Positions 56,458 to 64,000 of a stretch of DNA of 64,000 nucleotides are shown here, one piece after another. The DNA lies in assembly GCF_001418255.1 (NCBI RefSeq), contig NZ_LIPV01000007.1, forward strand, positions 124,001-188,000. The letters are read 5' to 3'. The notes under the pieces are model-generated. The model was not told where the DNA came from. It did not search any database and was given only the letters and a program-made list of their open reading frames with translations. Position 1 is the first letter of the stretch. Every line of letters starts with the position of its first letter. Made by a program: the position numbers and the translations under genes. This DNA comes from Thiomonas bhubaneswarensis. GTDB lineage: Bacteria; Pseudomonadota; Gammaproteobacteria; Burkholderiales; Burkholderiaceae_C.

Positions 56458-58140
56458 ATGCCACTGCCTCCCCCACCCAAGTCCATGGGCAGCCTGCTGA
56501 GCCAGGCTGCCGTCACACCTCCTTCGGCCCCTGCGGCAACGCGAAAGACCTCCCGCCCCAAGAACGGCAAGGCATCCTCCGCCTCGCTCGCATCCCATGC
56601 CGTCATGGCCGAGCCGGCAGTCGCACCCCCAGCGCCCATCACGGCGCAGCAAACGCGCAAGGCCCCTGCCGGTGAGCCCGGATCGACGACGATCGATCGC
56701 GCCCAGAAGGTGGCCGCGCCAGCCAAGCGTGCCGCGGCGCGTCAAGAGCCCGCCAAGCTCTTCGTCCTCGACACCAATGTGCTGCTGCACGATCCGATGT
56801 CTCTCTACCGGTTCGAAGAGCATGACATCTATCTGCCGATGGTCACGCTGGAAGAACTGGACGCGCACAAGAAAGGCCTGTCGGAAGTGGCGCGAAACGG
56901 GCGCCAGGTCAGCCGCGAACTCGATGCGCTGGTGGCCGATATCGGCAGCGGCATCGATCAGGGCATCGCCCTGAGCCGCACAGGCCATGCCGAGGCCAGA
57001 GGCCGCCTGTTCTTCCAGACCCGTGCCCACGATGTCGAGTTGCCCATCGCCCTGCCCCAGGGCAAGGCCGACAATCAGATCCTGGCGGTGCTGCAGGATC
57101 TCACGCACATCCACACCGAACGCCCTGTGGTGCTGGTGTCCAAGGACATCAATATGCGCGTCAAGGCCCGCGCTCTGGGCCTGCACGCCGAAGACTACGC
57201 CAACGACAAGACGCTCGACGACGCCGATCTGCTCTACACCGGCATGCTGGTGCTGCCGCCCGATTTCTGGGATCGGCAGGCCAAGTCGGTCGAGAGCTGG
57301 CAGCAAGGCGGCAACACTTTCTACCGGGTGCAAGGCAAGTTCGTGGCTCAGATGCTCGTCAATCAGGCGGTGTACTGGGAGAGTGGCAGCGCGCCGCCGC
57401 TGTATGCGCGCGTGAAGGAAATCCGCGCCAACACGGCCGTGCTCCAGGTCATGCGCGACCACACCCACCAGAAGAACGCGGTCTGGGGTGTCACCGCACG
57501 CAACCGCGAACAGAACTTTGCGCTGAACCTGCTGATGGACCCGGAGGTTGATTTCGTCACCCTGGCCGGGCAGGCGGGCACCGGCAAGACGCTGCTGGCC
57601 CTGGCCGCCGGCCTGTCGCAAGTGCTCGATGCGCGGCGGTACAACGAGATCATCGTGACCCGCGTGACCGTTCCGGTGGGTGAAGACATCGGTTACCTGC
57701 CGGGCACCGAGGAAGAGAAGATGGGCCCGTGGATGGGTGCGCTCGACGACAACCTCGAGGTGCTGAACCAGAGCGAGGGTGGCAACTCCGGCGGCGAATG
57801 GGGCCGCGCCGCCACCCAAGACCTGATCCGCTCCAAGATCAAGATCAAGAGTCTGAACTTCATGCGGGGCCGTACCTTCCTCAACAAATACGTCATCATC
57901 GACGAGGCCCAGAACCTCACGCCCAAGCAGATGAAGACCCTCATCACCCGCGCGGGCCCCGGCACCAAGCTGGTGTGCATGGGCAATATCGCCCAGATCG
58001 ACACGCCCTATCTCACCGAGGGGAGCTCGGGCATGACCTATGTGGTCGATCGCTTCAAAGGCTGGAGCCACAGCGGCCACGTCACCCTGGCTCGCGGCGA
58101 GCGCAGCCGACTGGCCGACTACGCCAGCGAAGTGCTCTGA
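56458..58140 (+). CDS. PIN-PhoH fusion protein (PhoH2/YlaK type)
   Basis: This 560-residue protein has a Pro/Ala-rich N-terminal tail (to about residue 95), a PIN-like nuclease domain (LFVLDTNVLLHDP; TLEELDAHKKG; VLVSKDINMRVKARALG, which carries the acidic cluster) and a PhoH ATPase domain (Walker A GQAGTGKTLLA; Walker B YVIIDEAQNLTPKQMKTLITR). PhoH2 proteins act as RNA helicase/nucleases. ATG 56458 or 56485 (MGSLLS) can be the start; the upstream frame runs through the bcp terminator. Only 50 bases separate terminator and start, so the promoter must be close or there is read-through. Confidence 0.9.
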   Translation: MPLPPPPKSMGSLLSQAAVTPPSAPAATRKTSRPKNGKASSASLASHAVMAEPAVAPPAPITAQQTRKAPAGEPGSTTIDRAQKVAAPAKRAAARQEPAKLFVLDTNVLLHDPMSLYRFEEHDIYLPMVTLEELDAHKKGLSEVARNGRQVSRELDALVADIGSGIDQGIALSRTGHAEARGRLFFQTRAHDVELPIALPQGKADNQILAVLQDLTHIHTERPVVLVSKDINMRVKARALGLHAEDYANDKTLDDADLLYTGMLVLPPDFWDRQAKSVESWQQGGNTFYRVQGKFVAQMLVNQAVYWESGSAPPLYARVKEIRANTAVLQVMRDHTHQKNAVWGVTARNREQNFALNLLMDPEVDFVTLAGQAGTGKTLLALAAGLSQVLDARRYNEIIVTRVTVPVGEDIGYLPGTEEEKMGPWMGALDDNLEVLNQSEGGNSGGEWGRAATQDLIRSKIKIKSLNFMRGRTFLNKYVIIDEAQNLTPKQMKTLITRAGPGTKLVCMGNIAQIDTPYLTEGSSGMTYVVDRFKGWSHSGHVTLARGERSRLADYASEVL

Positions 58141-58166
58141 CCCCAATCTGCTGACCTGACGCGCAA

Positions 58167-59525
58167 TCAGAACTCGCGCGTCAGGTTCTCGAACCGCGTC
58201 AGCGGTTTGAGGAAGGCCAGATGGACGGTGCCGATCGGCCCGTTACGCTGCTTGCCGATGATGACTTCGGCCACCCCGGCGTCCTTCGAGTCTTTGTTGT
58301 AGACCTCGTCGCGGTAGATGAACAAGATGACATCGGCATCCTGCTCGATGGCGCCCGATTCCCGCAGATCGCTCATCACCGGGCGTTTGTCGGTGCGTTT
58401 TTCCAGATCGCGGTTGAGCTGTGACAGCGCGATCACCGGGCAATGCAGTTCCTTGGCCAGCGCCTTGAGCGAACGCGAAATCTCGGAGATTTCGGTCGCG
58501 CGGTTCTCGCCGTCGCGCGAGGACGACATGAGCTGCAAATAGTCCACCACGATAAGCCCGAGTCGCCCGCCATACTGCCGGGCCAGACGGCGAGCGCGGG
58601 CGCGCAACTCCAGCGGATTGAGCGCCGGAGTTTCGTCGATGTGCATGTGCACGTCCTGAAGTCGCTCGATGGTCTCGGGCAGCCGGGTCCATTCGTCCTC
58701 GGTGAGCTGCCCGGTACGCAGATGGCTCTGGTCGATCCGCCCCATCGAACCCACCACGCGCAGCACCAGTTGCGATGCACCCATTTCCATACTGAACACC
58801 GCCACGGGCAATTGCTCGTTCAGGGCCACATGCTCGGCGATGTTGATCGAAAAAGCTGTCTTGCCCATCGATGGACGTCCCGCCACGATGACCAGATCGC
58901 CGGGCTGCAGGCCGGCCGTCATGCGGTCGAGGTCGGCAAAACCCGTGGGCACGCCAGTGGTGTCTGCGCCGCCGCGCTCGGATAGATGGGTGACGCGCTC
59001 CAGCAGTTCACCCAGCAGACTCTTCATCGACTGGAATCCCGCCGCCGATTTCGCCCCCTCTTCCGAAATGGCGAAGATGCGCGATTCTGCCTCGTCGAGA
59101 ATCTGCTGCACGCCCCGCCCTTGCGGGTTCAGGGCATTCTGCGCAATATCGTCGCTGATGGTCACGAGCTGGCGCAGCACTGCGCGCTCGCGCACGATCT
59201 CGGCGTAACGGCGGATATTGGCCGCACTGGGCACGGATTGGGCCAGTGCGTTTAGGTAAGGCAGACCACCGCATTCCTCGTGCTTGCCGATCGATTGCAG
59301 CGCCTCCAGCACCGTGATCACGTCGGCGGGCTTGCTCAGGTTGATCAGATCGGCGATCGCCTGAAAGATGGCCCTGTGCTCAAAGCGGTAGAACTGCGCG
59401 GCCACCAACAGGTCGGCCACTTTGTCGAAGGCCTGGTTGTCGAGCAACAGACCGCCCAGCACCGACTGCTCGGCCTCGATGGAGTGCGGCGGCGTGCGAA
59501 TCGCGTCAAGGGCTTGGTCTTGCAT
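58167..59525 (-). CDS. dnaB: Replicative DNA helicase
   Basis: This 452-residue hexameric 5'-3' helicase moves along the lagging strand. The N-terminal domain (PHSIEAEQSVLGGLLLD), Walker A GRPSMGKTAFS and Walker B VVDYLQLMS are present, as is the arginine-finger region. It lies in the rpsF-priB-rpsR-rplI-dnaB order, with a hairpin in the gap after rplI. No intein is present. Confidence 0.97.
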   Translation of the reverse strand: MQDQALDAIRTPPHSIEAEQSVLGGLLLDNQAFDKVADLLVAAQFYRFEHRAIFQAIADLINLSKPADVITVLEALQSIGKHEECGGLPYLNALAQSVPSAANIRRYAEIVRERAVLRQLVTISDDIAQNALNPQGRGVQQILDEAESRIFAISEEGAKSAAGFQSMKSLLGELLERVTHLSERGGADTTGVPTGFADLDRMTAGLQPGDLVIVAGRPSMGKTAFSINIAEHVALNEQLPVAVFSMEMGASQLVLRVVGSMGRIDQSHLRTGQLTEDEWTRLPETIERLQDVHMHIDETPALNPLELRARARRLARQYGGRLGLIVVDYLQLMSSSRDGENRATEISEISRSLKALAKELHCPVIALSQLNRDLEKRTDKRPVMSDLRESGAIEQDADVILFIYRDEVYNKDSKDAGVAEVIIGKQRNGPIGTVHLAFLKPLTRFENLTREF

Positions 59526-59625
59526 GGTGGTGGATGACTCGGGCCAAGGGCCGTGCGTCAGGTAGGAAACGACTTGGCATTGTGCCGCACGAGACGGTCA
59601 TGCTGACGGTGAAGAAGCAGAGACG

Positions 59626-59651
59626 ACAAGGGCCGCATGAGCGGCCCTTGT
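59626..59651 (-). terminator. Hairpin between rplI and dnaB
   Basis: An eleven-pair stem (acaagggccgc with gcggcccttgt, loop atga) lies 37 bases after the rplI stop. It has no U-tract, so it may terminate or just reduce transcription towards dnaB. Confidence 0.55.
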
Positions 59652-59687
59652 TCGGTTCGGCAGCAAGCTGCCAAGACATCGCCGTGA

Positions 59688-60140
59688 TTACATCGCCTCG
59701 GCCTTGACCTGCAGGGTGATGTCGGCAACGACATCGGTATGCAGGGCGATCGAAACCGGATGCTCGCCCGTAGTCTTGACGTGGCCCGCGGGGAAGCGAA
59801 CCTGAGACTTGTTCACTTCGATGCCCTGCTTGGCAAGGGCGTCTGCCACGTCGCCATGGGTCACGGAGCCAAACAGACGACCGTCCACGCCGGCTTTCTG
59901 CACCAGGGTGATGACCAGGCCATTCAGCTTTTCGCCCGAGGCTTGCGCCTGGGCCAGCTTTTCGGCGGCGAGCTTTTCCATCTCGGCACGGCGCGCCTCG
60001 AATTCCGCCATGGCGGCAGCGGTGGCACGGCGGGCCATTTTCTTGGGGATCAGGAAGTTGCGGGCATAGCCGTCCTTGACCTTGACCACGTCACCCAGGT
60101 TGCCGACGTTCAGAACTTTTTCGAGAAGAATGATTTGCAT
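59688..60140 (-). CDS. rplI: Ribosomal protein L9
   Basis: This 150-residue protein of the 50S subunit binds 23S rRNA through its N-terminal domain ([28 protein letters not shown]). A long connecting helix ([29 protein letters not shown]) leads to the C-terminal domain. Last gene of the ribosomal run. Confidence 0.97.
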   Translation of the reverse strand: MQIILLEKVLNVGNLGDVVKVKDGYARNFLIPKKMARRATAAAMAEFEARRAEMEKLAAEKLAQAQASGEKLNGLVITLVQKAGVDGRLFGSVTHGDVADALAKQGIEVNKSQVRFPAGHVKTTGEHPVSIALHTDVVADITLQVKAEAM

Positions 60141-60155
60141 GATGTCGTCCCCGGT

Positions 60156-60446
60156 TTAGCCCTTGTGCAGGTCGGTGTAGGGCAGCAGCGCCAGGAAGCG
60201 GGCGCGCTTGATGGCGGTGTTGAGCTGGCGCTGATAGTGCGCGCTGGTGCCGGTCAGGCGGGCGGGGATGATGCGGGCGTTTTCCGCGATCAGATCCTTG
60301 AGCACGTCGACATCCTTGTAGTCGATCTGCTCGACCTTGGCGACGGTGAAGCGGCAGAAGCGCTTGCGCTTGAACAGCGAAGACTGCTGGTTGCGACGAG
60401 CGCGCTTCGGGTCGTTCTTTTTATCGAATTTGCGTGGTGGTGCCAT
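60156..60446 (-). CDS. rpsR: Ribosomal protein S18
   Basis: This 96-residue 30S protein has a lysine/arginine-rich N-terminal tail and the conserved core [34 protein letters not shown], binding next to S6 on the platform. It is 3 bases downstream of priB and 15 bases upstream of rplI. Confidence 0.97.
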   Translation of the reverse strand: MAPPRKFDKKNDPKRARRNQQSSLFKRKRFCRFTVAKVEQIDYKDVDVLKDLIAENARIIPARLTGTSAHYQRQLNTAIKRARFLALLPYTDLHKG

Positions 60447-60449
60447 GAT

Positions 60450-60743
60450 TTAAACCTCGATGTATTGTGTGACGTGCAACTTCATCTGGCGCGAGCCGCG
60501 ACGCGATGCACGCAAGAAACCGGATACGTGAAGCTGGACTCCCGGGCTTAGGCGATGCATGTCGCGAGCGATCTTTCCGAACCCGACGCAAGCGATCTGA
60601 AGCTGCGTCTCGCAAGGCATGCCTGCCTCGGTCTGGGTCGATTGATGCTGCAGCACGAAATCCAGCGCTTCGATTCCCGCCGGGGTGAACCGCAGTTCGC
60701 CACGCTCGGCAAGAATGCCCTGTAGCTCAATCCGATTGATCAG
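60450..60743 (-). CDS. priB: Primosomal replication protein N (PriB), apparent CTG start
   Basis: This 97-residue single-stranded-DNA-binding OB-fold protein helps reload DnaB at stalled forks. The homologous sequence begins [28 protein letters not shown], which extends upstream of the first GTG (60656). In that frame there is no ATG, GTG or TTG within the upstream 60 bases read; the codons are ...GGC CTG ATC AAT CGG. CTG at 60743 is 8 bases after AGGAG and overlaps the rpsF stop TGA in the way that ATGA overlaps do elsewhere in this genome. So CTG (or ATC) is the likely start. Identity of the gene is firm; the start is less so. Confidence 0.88.
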   Translation of the reverse strand: MINRIELQGILAERGELRFTPAGIEALDFVLQHQSTQTEAGMPCETQLQIACVGFGKIARDMHRLSPGVQLHVSGFLRASRRGSRQMKLHVTQYIEV

Positions 60744-61102
60744 GCCGTTTGCTCCTGTTGCGCCTTGCGAGCTTCTTCGCGCTCGACCTGCTTCATCATG
60801 ATGGACGGCGCGGTTTCGGCCTTGTCTGTCTTGATCACCAGGCTGCGCAGCACGGCGTCGTTGAACTTGAAGCTGTGTTCGAGTTCACGCAGGGTTTCCA
60901 GATCGCACTCGATGTTCATGCAGGCGTAGTGCGCCTTGGCAAGCTTCTGGATGGGATAGGCCAGTTGGCGGCGACCCCAGTCTTCGACCCGGTGAATCTG
61001 GCCCGCCTTGGCGGTCACGGCGCTTTTGTAGCGCTCGATCATTGCGGGAACTTGCTCGCTTTGATCGGGGTGGAAGATCAACACAATCTCGTAATGACGC
61101 AT
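60740..61102 (-). CDS. rpsF: Ribosomal protein S6
   Basis: This 120-residue 30S protein pairs with S18. [19 protein letters not shown] at the start and [21 protein letters not shown] in the middle are typical; the acidic-charged tail ([14 protein letters not shown]) is the usual variable end. The start at 61102 follows GAAGGAAA. Confidence 0.97.
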   Translation of the reverse strand: MRHYEIVLIFHPDQSEQVPAMIERYKSAVTAKAGQIHRVEDWGRRQLAYPIQKLAKAHYACMNIECDLETLRELEHSFKFNDAVLRSLVIKTDKAETAPSIMMKQVEREEARKAQQEQTA

Positions 61103-61269
61103 GTAGTTTCCTTCGGTAATGGCGGCGCGCGGCCTGCACTTGGAAAAGAGGCCGACGTGCTGTCCTTGTGGATAGAAGCCGCCCGACGGCGCATGAAGCG
61201 TCGATTCATGCAAACGATCGGTGCGGCAAGGAACCCAGCATTATAGACAGGATGCGAGAGCACCACAAG

Positions 61270-61297
61270 AAAACGCCGGAAGCTTTCTATAAAGCTT
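61270..61297 (-). terminator. Hairpin after ppsA
   Basis: A seven-pair AT-containing stem (aagcttt with aaagctt, loop ctat) lies 41 bases beyond the ppsA stop and is followed on the minus strand by ccggcgttttc. It is a possible weak terminator, or part of the rpsF promoter region. Confidence 0.4.
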
Positions 61298-61337
61298 GCC
61301 GCCACCAAGGGCCGGTGCGGCAAAGCCATGCAGTCGC

Positions 61338-63725
<2,388 letters not shown>

Positions 63726-63864
63726 GATGAAAGTCCTTCATAGAATGAAAAAACGGGGCTCGGGGGAGTTGTGGCGAAAATGACATGTCTTGTTCGGGTT
63801 GTAGTCGTCGTCTTCGCAAGTCCCACCGACAATGAAGACCATTCTAGGTTTCGAAGGCTGACAC

Positions 63865-64000
63865 ATGCCTAACCGCTCGGTTTTTTTCGTCTCGGACGGC
63901 ACCGGCATCGCCGCCGAGACCTTCGGCAATTCCATCCTGGCGCAGTTCGACCTGCAGCCGCACCGCATCCGACTGCCGTTCGTCGACACGGTGGAGAAGG
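63865..64000 (+). CDS. ppsR: PEP synthase regulatory protein (kinase/phosphorylase), N-terminal part
   Basis: The first 45 residues are visible and the gene runs off the right edge. [22 protein letters not shown] is the family's N-terminal signature (DUF299). PpsR inactivates and reactivates PEP synthase by ADP-dependent phosphorylation and phosphorolysis. The divergent arrangement with ppsA, with 139 bases between the starts, is the usual one. Confidence 0.93.
   Translation, partial: MPNRSVFFVSDGTGIAAETFGNSILAQFDLQPHRIRLPFVDTVEK

Overview
The window is a GC-rich chromosomal segment of a betaproteobacterium. The order alaA-hom-thrC-moeA-moaD-moaE, the order rpsF-priB-rpsR-rplI-dnaB and the gloB/methyltransferase/rnhA group point to Burkholderiales. 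The dense set of inorganic sulfur genes suggests a sulfur oxidiser of the Thiomonas type. The genus is an inference; no rRNA is present to test it.

Layout. 1-1.05 kb: the tail of an unidentified gene, a terminator, an iteron-like repeat patch, a DnaA-box match and tRNA-Ser(GGA), whose 3' end faces the left edge; this may be the border of an integrated element. 1.1-7.7 kb: housekeeping metabolism (acs, a UPF0114 membrane protein, class I fumarase, a CWC protein, murI, an Old Yellow Enzyme). 8.1-20.8 kb: a sulfur-oxidation region. It begins with a five-gene operon joining two cytochrome-bd-subunit-I-like membrane proteins (one fused to cytochrome c), a monohaem cytochrome, a Tat-exported FccB-type sulfide dehydrogenase flavoprotein and a dihaem cytochrome. 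It continues with a PA2778/PA2779-type pair, a TauE-type exporter, a type I sulfide:quinone reductase, a split YeeE/YedE transporter, a tiny exported NPCAP-repeat protein, an unknown protein and a periplasmic tandem rhodanese.

21.1-40.8 kb is the most unusual part. Five genes resemble the export half of an XrtA/PEP-CTERM-type exopolysaccharide locus: Wza-like lipoprotein, TIGR03016-like outer-membrane barrel, AAA ATPase, chain-length protein and BY-kinase. The ATPase is fused to a degenerate UDP-GlcNAc 2-epimerase domain. No glycosyltransferase, polymerase, flippase or exosortase follows. Instead two very large co-directional genes encode a hybrid NRPS/PKS: (C-remnant)-A-T-KS-AT-T-aminotransferase, then C-A-T-C-T with no thioesterase. 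A nonribosomal product tied to a polysaccharide-type export machine is the best candidate for an undescribed system here.

40.9-64 kb is ordinary core genome: rnhA, a methyltransferase, gloB, an MltD-like transglycosylase, a CoA-transferase/MAPEG pair, an MctP-like symporter with its DUF3311 partner, the operon alaA-hom-thrC-mobB-moeA-moaD-moaE, a Mth938-domain protein, bcp, a PIN-PhoH protein, the rpsF operon (priB apparently starting at CTG), dnaB, ppsA and the start of divergent ppsR.

All functional calls come from reading motifs by eye. Family names and comparisons with known proteins are from memory, and no search was run.
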